From CAWJFP01 sp963842155 (lineage in GTDB: Bacteria > Pseudomonadota > Alphaproteobacteria > JACZXZ01): DNA of 36,685 nucleotides. Position 1 is the stretch's first letter; each line of letters starts with the position of its first letter. Shown piece by piece: positions 17,807-27,289 of the stretch. The notes beneath the pieces are model-generated. The model had not been told where the DNA came from. It worked only from the letters and a program-made list of their open reading frames with translations, and did not search any database. Where the stretch lies: positions 1-36,685 of the forward strand of contig CAWJFP010000010.1 in assembly GCA_963842155.1 (NCBI GenBank), read 5' to 3'. Both the position numbers and the translations under genes were made by a program.

Positions 17807-18865
17807 TCAAGTGGCCGGCCGCGCTCCCTCCCAGGCGTTTTGCAGCAGCGCGCGTATGCGTTCGCGCGTGATCGGCTCAGGGTTGGCATAGGAGTTGGCG
17901 CTCGCCAGCTCGGCGACGCGGTCCAGGCTCGTCTCGGCGACGCCGAGATCGCGCAAGGCCGTCTTGGCGCCGACGGCGACCGCGAGGTCGTAGAGCGCGG
18001 CGGGGGCGTCGGCAGCCCCCAGCGCGCGCGCCACCCGGGCCAGCGCTTCCGGCGCCGCCCGCCGGTTATAGGCGGCCGCATGGGGCAGGATGATCGCATG
18101 GGTCTCGGCATGCGGCAGGTTGAGGCTGCCGCCGAGCGTATGGCAAAGCTTGTGATGGATCGCCATGCCGACCGAGCCGAGCGCGCTGCCGGCGAGCCAG
18201 GCGCCGTACAGGGCGCGGGAGCGCGCCTCGATATTCTGGGGCTCGCGCACGACGATGGGCAGGCTCGAGCCCAACGCGCGAACGCCCTCCTCCGCCATCA
18301 GCGAGGTGATCGGATTGGCGTTTTCCGAATAAAGCGCCTCGACGCAATGGGCGATGGCGTTGATGCCGCTGGTGCCCGAAAGCGCGGGCGGCAGGCTGAG
18401 CGTGAGCCGCGGATCATAAATGACCGCGCGCGGCAGCACCTTGCTGTCGCGTCCGGTGCGCTTCACGCCCGCCTCCGTCAGCCCCCAAATGGGCGTCATC
18501 TCCGAGCCGGCATAGGTGGTCGGGACGGCGATGATCGGCAGCGCGAACTCGAGCGCGATCGCCTTGCCGAGCCCGATGGTCGAACCGCCCCCGATCGCGA
18601 CGCAGCAATCGGCGCCCAGGCGCAGCGCCTCCTCGCGCGCCGCCCGCGCCGTCTCGACCGGCACATGCATGACCGCTCGGTCGTAGATGCCGACCGCGCG
18701 CGCGCCCAGCCGCCGCGCCGCTTCCTCGGCGCCCGCACGCTGCTCCGGCGTCGAGAGGACGAGCGCCTTCCGGCCGAGCCGCGCCACCTCCGCGTCGAGC
18801 TCGTCGAGCGCGCCCACGCGAAAAACGACCCGGCTCGGCAGGGCCTCGTAGACGAAGGTGATCAT
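17807..18865 (-). CDS. Maleylacetate reductase (iron-containing alcohol dehydrogenase family)
   Basis: Reduces maleylacetate to 3-oxoadipate with NAD(P)H. About 352 residues from the start MITFVYEALPSRVVF, chosen over an ATG 10 codons upstream because family members begin here. The dinucleotide-binding GGGSTIGLGKAIAL and the PTTYAGSEMTPIWG block are diagnostic of maleylacetate reductases. The His pair region (NAIAHCVEALY and HHKLCHTLGG...LPHAETHAIILPH) corresponds to the metal-site area of the family. With the dioxygenase downstream it forms a two-step lower pathway into the beta-ketoadipate route. It follows dnaE by 57 nt on the same strand. Confidence 0.92.
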   Translation of the reverse strand: MITFVYEALPSRVVFRVGALDELDAEVARLGRKALVLSTPEQRAGAEEAARRLGARAVGIYDRAVMHVPVETARAAREEALRLGADCCVAIGGGSTIGLGKAIALEFALPIIAVPTTYAGSEMTPIWGLTEAGVKRTGRDSKVLPRAVIYDPRLTLSLPPALSGTSGINAIAHCVEALYSENANPITSLMAEEGVRALGSSLPIVVREPQNIEARSRALYGAWLAGSALGSVGMAIHHKLCHTLGGSLNLPHAETHAIILPHAAAYNRRAAPEALARVARALGAADAPAALYDLAVAVGAKTALRDLGVAETSLDRVAELASANSYANPEPITRERIRALLQNAWEGARPAT

Positions 18866-18922
18866 GATTTCAGTGAAGCATAATCGCGCAAACAAGTCTC
18901 GGACCGCAGGATCGACCTCCGT

Positions 18923-21900
18923 CTAAACCTCTTCCACCTGGACGACGCCGCCGAGCGCCTTGATCGCCTGACGGAGCGGCGGCGAACAGCTATAGCGGCC
19001 CGCCAGCGCGATCTCGGTCTCGCGGCCTTCGCTCATCGCCACCAGCCAGATGCGCCCCTTGCCGCGCGCCTCGCGCTCCAGCAGGCGCTTCAGGCTCTCG
19101 ACCGGGGCGGGATCCGAGAGATAGATGCGCAAGGAGGCGCCGACATTGGCCGCCGCCTTGTCCAGCGGCTCGATCGTCTGCGCCGTGTAGCGCACCTGCT
19201 CGCCGTCGAGGCGCCCATCGGCCGCGATGAGCAGCGGCACGCCTTGGTCGATGAGCTCGCGCGCCGCGGACAGGACCTCGGAGAACAGCATCACCTCGAA
19301 CACGCCGCTCATGTCCGAGAGCTGGAGGAAGGCGAAGCGGTTGCCGCTCTTGGCGGTGCGCTCCTGCCTGGCGATGGGCGTGCCGGCGAGCCGCACCCGC
19401 GCGGCCCCCCGTCCAGCGAGCAGCCGCTCCTCCGCTTCCACCGCCGAAATCACGCCGAGCCGCTCGAGCGTCTTGCCATAGGCGTCCAGGGGATGAGCCG
19501 AGAGATAGAAGCCGATGGCGTCGAATTCGCGCTTGAGACGCTCCATGGCGGGCCAATCGGGCAAGGGCGCGAGCGCGATCGCCGCCGCGGGCGCGCTCGC
19601 GCCGTCGAGTGTCGCGAAGAGCGAGCCCTGGTTGCTCGCGCGATCGCTCGCGGCGAGGCCCGAATAGCGCAGGATCTGCTCGACGGCCTCGAAGGTCTGG
19701 TGGCGGTTCGGATTGAGCGAATCGAAAGCGCCGGCCGCGACGAGGCTCTCGAGCTGGCGCTTGTTGAGAAGGCGCGCATCGAGCCGCTCGGCAAGATCGC
19801 CGAGGCTGCGAAAGGGCCCTCTCGCCTCGCGCTCCGCCACAAGCCCCGCCATCGCCTGGCGGCCGACATTCTTGACGGCCGCGAGAGCGTAGCGGATCGC
19901 CGTCGTCATGCCGTCGCCCGGAGCTTTCGGCGCGACGGGCTCGACCGCGAATACGACCTCCGACCTGTTCACGTCGGGCGGCAAGAGCTTGATGCCGAGG
20001 CGCTGAAGCTCCTGACGAAACAGGTTCAGCTTGTCGGTATTGCCGATGTCGTAGCTCATCGAGGCGGCGAAGAACTCGACAGGATAGTTCGCCTTCAGAT
20101 AGGCCGTCTGGTAGGCGATCATCGCATAGGGCGCCGAGTGGCATTTGTTGAAGCCGTAGCCGGCGAATTTGTTGACCTTTTCGAAGATGCCTTCGGCCTG
20201 GGCGTGATCCACGCCGCGCACGACGGCGCCCTCGACGAAGGCTTTGCGCTGCGCCTCCATCTCCGCCCTGATCTTCTTGCCCATGGCGCGGCGCAGCAAA
20301 TCGGCGCTGCCGAGCGTAAAGCCCGAAAGCTCCTGCGCGATCTGCATCACCTGCTCTTGATAGACCATGATGCCGAAGGTCTCGCGCAGGATGGGCTCCA
20401 GCGAGGGATGCAGATAGTCGGCGCGCTCCTTGCCTCCCTTGACGTTGATGTATTTCGGAATGTCGTCCATCGGCCCCGGCCGGTAGAGCGCCACGATGGC
20501 GATGATGTCCTCGAAGCGGTCGGGCTTGCAGGCGACGCAGCACGTCGCGCATGCCCGATCCTTCGAGCTGGAACACGCCCATCGTGTCGCCGCGGCCGAG
20601 CAGCTCGTAGGTCCGCTTGTCGTCGAGCGGCAGGTCGGCGAGATCGATCGCGACGCCGCGCCGCGCGATGAGCTCGACCGCGCGGGTCAGCACGGTCAGC
20701 GTCTTGAGGCCGAGGAAATCGAGCTTCACCAGCCCGGCCAGCTCGACATATTTGAGATTGAACTGCGTCACCGGCATGTCGGAGCGCGGATCGCGGTAGA
20801 GCGGCACCAGCTCCTCGAGCGGCCGGTCGCCGATCACCACGCCCGCGGCGTGGGTCGAGGCATGGCGGTAGAGCCCCTCGAGCTTCATGGCGATGTCGAA
20901 GAGGCGCGCGACGGATTCGTCCTCGGCGCGCATATGCTGCAGCAGGGGCTCTCCGTCGATGGCCTGGGCGAGGGTGACCGGATTGGTCGGATTGTTCGGC
21001 ACCATCTTGCAGATGCGGTCGATCTGCCCGTAAGGCATCTGCAGCACGCGGCCCACGTCGCGCAGCACGGCGCGGGCCTGCAGCTTGCCGAAGGTGATGA
21101 TCTGCGCCACGCGGTCGCGGCCGTAGCGCTCCTGCACATAGCGGATGACCTCGTCGCGCCGGTCCTGGCAGAAATCGACGTCGAAATCCGGCATCGACAC
21201 GCGCTCGGGATTGAGGAAGCGCTCGAACAGCAGGCCCCAGCGCAAGGGATCGAGATCGGTGATGGTGAGCGCCCAGGCGGCGACCGAGCCCGCGCCCGAG
21301 CCGCGGCCCGGCCCCACCGGAATGCCGTGCGTCTTGGCCCATTTGATGAAGTCGGCGACTATGAGGAAATAGCCGGCGAAGCCCATCTGGCCGATCACGC
21401 CGAGCTCGTAATGCAGCCGGTCGCGATAGGGCTTGGCGGCGGCCTCGCGCTCCGCCTCGTCCATCCCGGGCTTGAAGACATGCGCCGCCAGGCGGTGCTC
21501 GAGCCCCTCCTCCGCTTGCGCGCGCAGCTCGCTCGCCTCGTCGCGTTCGCCCAAGCCGGGGAAAGGCGGCAGGATCGGCTTGCGCGCCACCGGATAGGAG
21601 GAGCAGCGCTGCGCGATGACGAGCGTGTTGTCGACGGCCTCCGGAATATCGGCGAAAAGCTCGCGCATCTCGCGCGCCGACTTGAAGCGGTGCTCGGGCG
21701 TGAGGCGCCGGCGCTCAGCGTCGGCGACGAAGCGCCCCTCGGCGATACAGAGCAGCGCATCATGCGCCTCGAACATCTCGGCGTCGGCGAAAAAGGCCTC
21801 GTTGGTGGCGACGAGCGGCAGTTCATGCTTGTAGGCGAGCTCGATCAGGCCGGGCTCGATGCGGTCCTCGATGTCGAGCCCGTGGCGTTGCAGCTCGACA

Positions 21901-22422
21901 TAGAGCCGCCCCTCGAAAATCGCGGCGAGCCGCTGCAACAGCGCCTCCGCCGCCGGGGCCTGTCCCTCGGCGAGCAGCCGGCCGACGGGACCCGCCGGAC
22001 CGCCGGTCAATGCGATGAGGCCGCCATTGAGCGCCGCCAGATCGTCGAGCGCCAGCTGCGGCGTCTCGCCGTTCGGCGTCTCGAGGAAGGATTTGCTGAC
22101 GAGCTTGAGCAGCGAGCGGTAGCCTTCGTCGTCCTTGGCCAGCAGCACGAGCTGGTCCGGGCGCTGCGGCGGCGCGCTGCCGCGCGGCTCGGCCTCCTGG
22201 CGCCGCAAGGCGAGCTGGCAGCCGATGATGGGCTGCACGCCCGCGACCTCGGCCGCTTGCGCGAACTCGAGCGCGCCGAAGAGATTGCCCGTGTCGGTGA
22301 TCGCCACCGCGGGCATGGCCTCGCGCCGGCAGCGCTCGGCCAGCGCCTTGATCTTGATCGCGCCCTTCGGAGAGCGAATAGGCGCTATGGACGCGGAGAT
22401 GGACGAAATCGGCGTGCGGCAT
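18923..22422 (-). pseudogene. dnaE: DNA polymerase III alpha subunit DnaE, two frameshifts (probable sequencing errors)
   Basis: Replicative polymerase subunit. The start MPHADFVHLRVHSAYSLSEG at 22422 opens the PHP domain. Later blocks include GPGRGSGAGSVAAW, the catalytic PDFDVDFCQDRRDEV, KLDFLGLKTL, ALYRPGPMDDIPKY and an OB-fold near the C-terminus. The frame is lost at the G3 run (plus 22363-22365), where SEGAIKIK needs one G removed. It is lost again near 20527-20531, where LKPDRFEDIIAIV needs one base removed. With both repairs the length is exactly 1165 residues, normal for DnaE1. An essential gene cannot carry two frameshifts, so these are sequence errors. Confidence 0.95.
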
Positions 22423-22501
22423 AGCGGGGACTCGGGACTAGGGGAAAAAAGCATGGCATAGGCCGGCCGCGAAGTCAGCGGCAAAGTCGGAGCCGCTCCC
22501 C

Positions 22502-23222
22502 CTACCCCACCTGCACCACCACGCCATCGCGCAGCTCGAGCACGCGGTCCATGCGGTCGGCGAGATCGAGATTATGGGTGGCGATGAGGGCGGCTAGGCC
22601 GGTCTGATGCACGAGCTGCAAGATCTGGGCGAACACGATGTCGGCCGTCTGGTGGTCGAGATTGCCTGTCGGCTCGTCGGCCAGCAGTACAAAGGGCGCG
22701 TTGGCGACGGCGCGGGCGATGGCGACCCGCTGCTGCTCGCCGCCCGAGAGCCGCGCCGGGCGATGCTTCGCGCGGGCCGCGAGCCCCACCATCTGCAAGA
22801 GCTGGCCGGCTATGCTCGCGCGCCACCCGGCGCGTCAGCCCCGCCACCATTTGCGGCAGCATGACGTTCTCGAGCGCGGTGAACTCGGGCAGCAGATGGT
22901 GGAACTGATAGACGAAGCCGAAATAGGCCCGGCGCAGCTTGGTCCTGGCGTCGTCGCCGAGCCGGCTGCAGGGCCGGCCGCGGATCAGCACCTCACCCGC
23001 GTCGGGCCGCTCGAGGAGCCCCGCGATCTGCAGCAAGGTCGACTTGCCGGCGCCCGACGGGCCCACCAGTGCCACGATCTCGCCCGCGCGCACCTCGAGC
23101 GAGGCGCCGCGCAAGACCTCGAGCGCCTCGCCACCCTGGCGGTAGGTGCGCACGATGCCGTCCAAGGCGAGCGCGGGCGCTGCGTCGCCGGCGGCCGCGC
23201 TCTCCTCCCCGCCGTCATTCAT
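22502..23222 (-). pseudogene. lolD: Lipoprotein-releasing ABC transporter ATPase LolD, one frameshift (probable sequencing error)
   Basis: ATPase of the LolCDE complex that extracts lipoproteins from the inner membrane. Walker A GPSGAGKSTLL, the Q-loop FVYQFHHLLPEFTALENV, signature LSGGEQQRVAIARA, Walker B VLLADEPTGNLD and the H-loop ATHN are all present but in two frames. The break lies at plus 22811-22820, after LTRRVARE. Removing one base gives IAGQLLQMVGL and a 239-residue protein. The start at 23222 overlaps the lolC/E end by 8 nt. Confidence 0.92.
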
Positions 23223-24459
23223 AGCGCAGCGCCTCCACCGGATCGACGCGCGCCGCGCGCCAGGCCGGATAGATCGAGGCGAGGAAGGAGAGGCCGAGGC
23301 TCATGGCCACCACCAGCGCCACCTCGCGCATGTCCACATGCGCCGGCAGCTGGGTCAAATAGAAGAATTCGGAGGGAAACAGGTTCTGCCCCGTCGTCCG
23401 CTCCAGCCAGCGATGGATGGCCTCGATGTTGTCGCAGAACAACAGCGCCAGCACGAGGCCCGCCACGGTGCCGACCACGCCGATGCTCATGCCGCTCATG
23501 AAGAAGATGCGCAGGATCATGCCGCGCGTGGCGCCCATGGTGCGCAGGATGGCGATGCCGCGCGCCTTGTCCTTCACCAGCATGATGAGGCCGGAGATGA
23601 TGTTGAAGGCCGCCACCACGATGATCAGGGTGACCACGAGGGTGTAGAGATTGCGCTGCAGCTCGACGAAGTTGAAATAGCTCGCATGGGCGAGCTGCCA
23701 GGGGATGGCGCGGAGGTCGCCGCCGATCGTGCGTTGGATATTCGCCGCCACCGCCACGGCCCGCTCGACGTCGGCGATGCGCACGTCGAGCTCGCTCACC
23801 GCGTCGGGCAGGCGGAAATAAAGCTGCGCCGCGGAGAGCGGCATATAGATGAAGCTGCCGTCGTAGAGCGACATGCCGACGTTGAAGATGGCGGCGACGC
23901 GGTAGGATTTCATGCGCGGCACCGTGCCGAATGCGGTGACCGGCCCGTTGGGCGTGATGAGGGTGAGCTCGCCGCCCAAGGTGATGCCGAGCTGGCGCGC
24001 GAGCGCGTAGCCGATCACCACGGAATCGTCGTCGAGGCCGTCGAGCGAACCGCCGACGAGCTTGCTCGAGACGATCGTCAGTCCCTTGAGATCCTCCGGC
24101 CGCACGCCGCGCACCACGGCGCCGGTGAAGCTGCTGCCGGCCGAGGCGATGGCCTGACCATCGACCTGCGGCACCACGTTGACGACACCGGGTACCGCGC
24201 GAATGCGCTGGGCGAGCGCATCGAAGTCGCCGACCTTCCCTTGCGTGCTCTCGACCGAGATATGTCCGTTGAGGCCCAGAATGAGGCCGATCAGCTCGTC
24301 GCGGAAACCGTTGAAAATGGCCAGCGTGATGATGAGCGACATCACGCCCAGCAGAATGCCGATAAGCGAGAACCAGGCGATGACGGAGATGAAGCCCTCT
24401 TGCCGCCGCGCGCGCAGGTAGCGCATCGCCACCATGCGCTCGAAGGCGGAGAAGATCAT
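23215..24459 (-). CDS. lolC: Lipoprotein-releasing system permease LolC/LolE
   Basis: Inner-membrane permease of LolCDE; alphaproteobacteria usually have one LolC/E gene. 414 residues from MIFSAFERMVAMRYLRARR, typical of the family; this start sits in an ATGA overlap with the proS stop. One membrane helix follows (about 25-50), then a large periplasmic domain, then three helices in the FtsX-like C-terminal part (VVTLIIVVAAFNIISGLIMLV, GVVGTVAGLVLALLF, LVVAMSLGLSFLASIYPAW). It ends in DPVEALRYE. The frame is open for another 42 codons upstream, but those lie inside proS. Confidence 0.93.
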   Translation of the reverse strand: MIFSAFERMVAMRYLRARRQEGFISVIAWFSLIGILLGVMSLIITLAIFNGFRDELIGLILGLNGHISVESTQGKVGDFDALAQRIRAVPGVVNVVPQVDGQAIASAGSSFTGAVVRGVRPEDLKGLTIVSSKLVGGSLDGLDDDSVVIGYALARQLGITLGGELTLITPNGPVTAFGTVPRMKSYRVAAIFNVGMSLYDGSFIYMPLSAAQLYFRLPDAVSELDVRIADVERAVAVAANIQRTIGGDLRAIPWQLAHASYFNFVELQRNLYTLVVTLIIVVAAFNIISGLIMLVKDKARGIAILRTMGATRGMILRIFFMSGMSIGVVGTVAGLVLALLFCDNIEAIHRWLERTTGQNLFPSEFFYLTQLPAHVDMREVALVVAMSLGLSFLASIYPAWRAARVDPVEALRYE

Positions 24460-25781
24460 CGCGCGCCCGCCGTGAGCCGCGCGAGCGCGCTGTCGACCGA
24501 GAGCTCCTGCCGCTCGCCGGTCTTGCGCGACTTGAGCTCGACCAGCCCCTGCTTCAGGCCGCGCGGCCCCAGGACGAGCTGCCAAGGCAGCCCGATCAGG
24601 TCCATGTCGGCGAACTTCGCCCCCGCAGCGGCCTCGCGGTCGTCGTAGAGCGCCTCGATTCCCGCGGCGCCGAGCGCTGCATAGATCTCGTCGCTTTTCG
24701 CGGCGCAGGCCGCGTCCGAGGGGCGCAGATTGATGAGCCCGACCTTGAAGGGGGCGACGGGCTCGGGCCAGACGATGCCGTTCTCGTCATGGCTCGCCTC
24801 GATGATGGCGCCGACGAGGCGCGACACGCCGATGCCGTAGGAGCCCATATGGACGGGCGCCTCCTTGCCGTCCGCGCCGGCGACGAGGGCCTTCATCGGC
24901 GCCGAATATTTCTCGCCGAAATAGAAGATATGGCCGACCTCGATGCCGCGCGCCTCGATGCGCTTCTCGGGCGCGATCTTCGCGAAGCTCTTCGGATCGT
25001 GCTTGTCGTCGGTCGCGGCATAGAGGCTGGTCCAGAAATCGACGACGGGCTGCAGATCGGCCTCGTAGTCCACCGTCGAGCCGAGCATGTCGAACTCGAT
25101 GAAGTCGCGGTGGCAATAGACGGCGCTCTCGCCCGTCTCGGCCAGGATGATGAACTCGTGGCTCATGTCGCCGCCGATCGGCCCGCTCTCGGCGGCCATG
25201 GGGATCGCCTTGAGCCCCATGCGCGCGAAAGTGCGCAGGTAGGCCACGAACATCTTGTTGTAGGCGCGCTTCGCCGCCGCGAAATCTACGTCGAAGGAAT
25301 AGGCGTCCTTCATCAGGAATTCGCGTCCCCGCATCACGCCGAAGCGCGGCCGCACCTCGTCGCGGAACTTCCATTGAATATGGTAGAGCAGCTTGGGCAA
25401 CTCGCGGTAGCTCTTGACCGAGGCGCGGAAAATGTCGGTGATCAGCTCCTCGTTGGTCGGGCCGTACAGCATGTCGCGCTCGTGGCGGTCGCGGATACGC
25501 AGCATTTCCTTGCCGTAATCCTCGTAGCGCTTCGATTCCCGCCATAGATCCGCCGATTGGATGGTCGGCATGAGCATCTCCTGGCAGCCGGCCGCGTCCT
25601 GCTCCTCGCGCACGATCTGCTCGATCTTCTTGAGCACGCGGAAGCCGAGCGGCAGCCAGCTATAGATGCCCGCGCTGGCCTGGCGGATCATGCCGGCGCG
25701 CAGCATATAGCGATGCGAGACGATCTGGGCCTCGGCCGGCGTCTCCTTGAGCGTCGGCATGAAATAGAGGGAAAGTCGCAT
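24456..25781 (-). CDS. proS: Prolyl-tRNA synthetase, short alphaproteobacterial form
   Basis: Charges tRNA-Pro. 441 residues, the length of alphaproteobacterial ProS, which lacks the large editing insertion of the E. coli type. Class II motif 1 is near SAGIYSWLPLGFRVLKKIE, motif 2 in FRDEVRPRFGVMRGREFLMK and motif 3 in GSYGIGVSRLVGAIIE. An anticodon-binding domain follows from about residue 345. The product begins MRLSLYFMPTLKE. It heads the proS-lolC-lolD-dnaE run, an order common in alphaproteobacteria. Confidence 0.96.
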   Translation of the reverse strand: MRLSLYFMPTLKETPAEAQIVSHRYMLRAGMIRQASAGIYSWLPLGFRVLKKIEQIVREEQDAAGCQEMLMPTIQSADLWRESKRYEDYGKEMLRIRDRHERDMLYGPTNEELITDIFRASVKSYRELPKLLYHIQWKFRDEVRPRFGVMRGREFLMKDAYSFDVDFAAAKRAYNKMFVAYLRTFARMGLKAIPMAAESGPIGGDMSHEFIILAETGESAVYCHRDFIEFDMLGSTVDYEADLQPVVDFWTSLYAATDDKHDPKSFAKIAPEKRIEARGIEVGHIFYFGEKYSAPMKALVAGADGKEAPVHMGSYGIGVSRLVGAIIEASHDENGIVWPEPVAPFKVGLINLRPSDAACAAKSDEIYAALGAAGIEALYDDREAAAGAKFADMDLIGLPWQLVLGPRGLKQGLVELKSRKTGERQELSVDSALARLTAGAR

Positions 25782-26078
25782 GGGGCCCTTTGCGCGGCTC
25801 TAGGCGGCAGGCGGCGGCAAAGCCGCAGAAGGCCGGAATCTAGGCAATGGCTTCGGCCATGGCAATTGACAAAGGCGAAGCCGCCGCGCGGATCGCCCGC
25901 CTATTCCCGCGCGTGCAACGGCAAAGCTTCGCCGTCTCTCGCGAGCATTTTCCGCATGGCGAAGAGATGGGCAAGGCAGCGTCCGATTTGCCGATTTGAT
26001 TTGCAGTCAGACAGGAAATCAAGGATACTTCCTCGCCTGCTACTCATCGAAGGCGGGAAAATCTCCCCGCAGGCATTT

Positions 26079-26110
26079 AAAAAAAGGGGGCCATGCCCTC
26101 AGGGCGGGCC
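26079..26110 (-). terminator. Intrinsic terminator downstream of mltG
   Basis: Read on minus: GGCC and GCCC arms pair around a TGA loop (GGCC-C-GCCC-TGA-GGGC-AT-GGCC), followed by CCC and a run of seven T. It lies about 170 nt beyond the mltG stop in the direction of transcription, and would end the fabD-to-mltG transcript before proS. Confidence 0.6.
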
Positions 26111-26198
26111 AGTGTAGGGTGAGGAGACGCGGGCGCGCCGAGCGCAATGACGTTCCGGACGCGTCTCGCTTAAAATCTTCGATTGGCCAACAAGGCAT

Positions 26199-26231
26199 GG
26201 CAAGTACCCTTTAGGGCGCTTGCCTTTTTTT
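26199..26231 (+). terminator. Plus-strand intrinsic terminator with no annotated gene before it
   Basis: GGCAAG and CTTGCC form the outer stem and CCC/GGG around TTTA the inner one, followed by seven T (26225-26231). The polarity is plus, but the flanking genes are both on minus. It therefore has no known transcript to stop, unless a small RNA is encoded just upstream. Confidence 0.6.
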
Positions 26232-26278
26232 CGCGCGTCCGCGCTCGGCTTCTCGCAGGGACGCGCTGCCGTCGGGAA

Positions 26279-27270
26279 TCATTCCGGCTTGCCGGCGACC
26301 GGGTCGTTTTCCATCCGGCGCAGATGAGCGACGTTCTTGTTATGCTCGTCGAGGGTCTTGGCGAAGACATGCCCCCCCGCGCCGTCCGCGACGAAATAGA
26401 GATCGTCGCTGTCGGCGGGATGCAGCACGGCCACCAAGGATGCCTTGCCGGGATTGGCGATCGGGCCCGGCGGCAACCCGTCATGCAGATAGGTGTTGTA
26501 ATAGCTCGCCACGTCGAGGTCGGCATGGGTCAGCGGGCGGCCAAGGGGGCCCTTGCCGTTGGCGAGCGCATACACGACCGTCGGATCCGACTGCAGCCTC
26601 ATATGGTGGGCAAGCCGGTTGAGAAATACGGCCGCGACACGCGGGCGCTCCTCGGCGCGTCCCGTCTCCTTCTCGACGATCGAGGCGAGGATGAGCGCCT
26701 GCTCCGGCGTTTGCAGCCTGATCTCGGGGGCATGGGTCTTCCATAGCGTCGCCAAGGTCTCGGCCATCGCCTTGCGCATGCGCACGATCATCTCCTGCCT
26801 GCTGTCGCCGTAAGAGAAATCATAGGTCTCGGGCAGCAGGCCGCCTTCCGCCGGCAGGGTCGAGATCTTGCCTTCCAGCCCCTCCGTATGGTCGATCTGC
26901 GCGAGCACCTGCTGGGTGGTGAGGCCCTCGGGCACCGTCAGGCGGCGGACGACCGGCTTGGCGAACATCAGGACGTTCATCGCGTCGCGCGGGCTGGCAC
27001 GGGGGGAAACTGGTATTCGCCGGCCCGCAAGGCGTGGCTGTTGCCCAGCAGGCGGACGGTCAGGCTGAAGACGCGCGGGCTGCTGAGGACGCCGCCCTCG
27101 GCCAGCCGCGCGGCGATGCCTTCGACGCCGAGACCCCTGGGCACCACCAGCACGGTGGCCGTCTTGAGAGGGCCGGGCCCGGTGAAATTGGCGAAGCCCC
27201 AGAGCAGCACGCCGCCGGAGAGGACGGCAAGCGCCACCACAATAGCAAGCAGCCGGCCGATAAAGCTCAT
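26279..27270 (-). pseudogene. mltG: Endolytic murein transglycosylase MltG, one frameshift (probable sequencing error)
   Basis: Inner-membrane YceG/MltG enzyme that cleaves nascent peptidoglycan and sets glycan strand length. The N-terminal part (27270) has one membrane helix (about 5-27) and the LysM-like start of the periplasmic region. The catalytic part has the glutamate in ILASIVEKETG and the LQSDPTVVYAL motif. The frame breaks at the G6 run 27001-27006 (C6 on minus): with C7 the text reads FPPRASPRDAMNVLMF and a 330-residue protein results. It directly follows fabF, the usual place in alphaproteobacteria. Confidence 0.93.
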
Positions 27271-27289
27271 CTTCCGCTGTCCCGAGGCC

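Larger units (their letters stand above)
25782..26278. other. Intergenic region between proS and mltG
   Basis: No gene supported. It contains two hairpin/T-tract structures, one per strand, listed separately. The upstream sequence of proS must lie at the left end. Confidence 0.5.

Noticed and set aside
18923..22422. Two separate polymerase genes (split DnaE)
   Set aside because: The pieces overlap in two frames and join exactly by single-base repairs to the normal 1165 residues.
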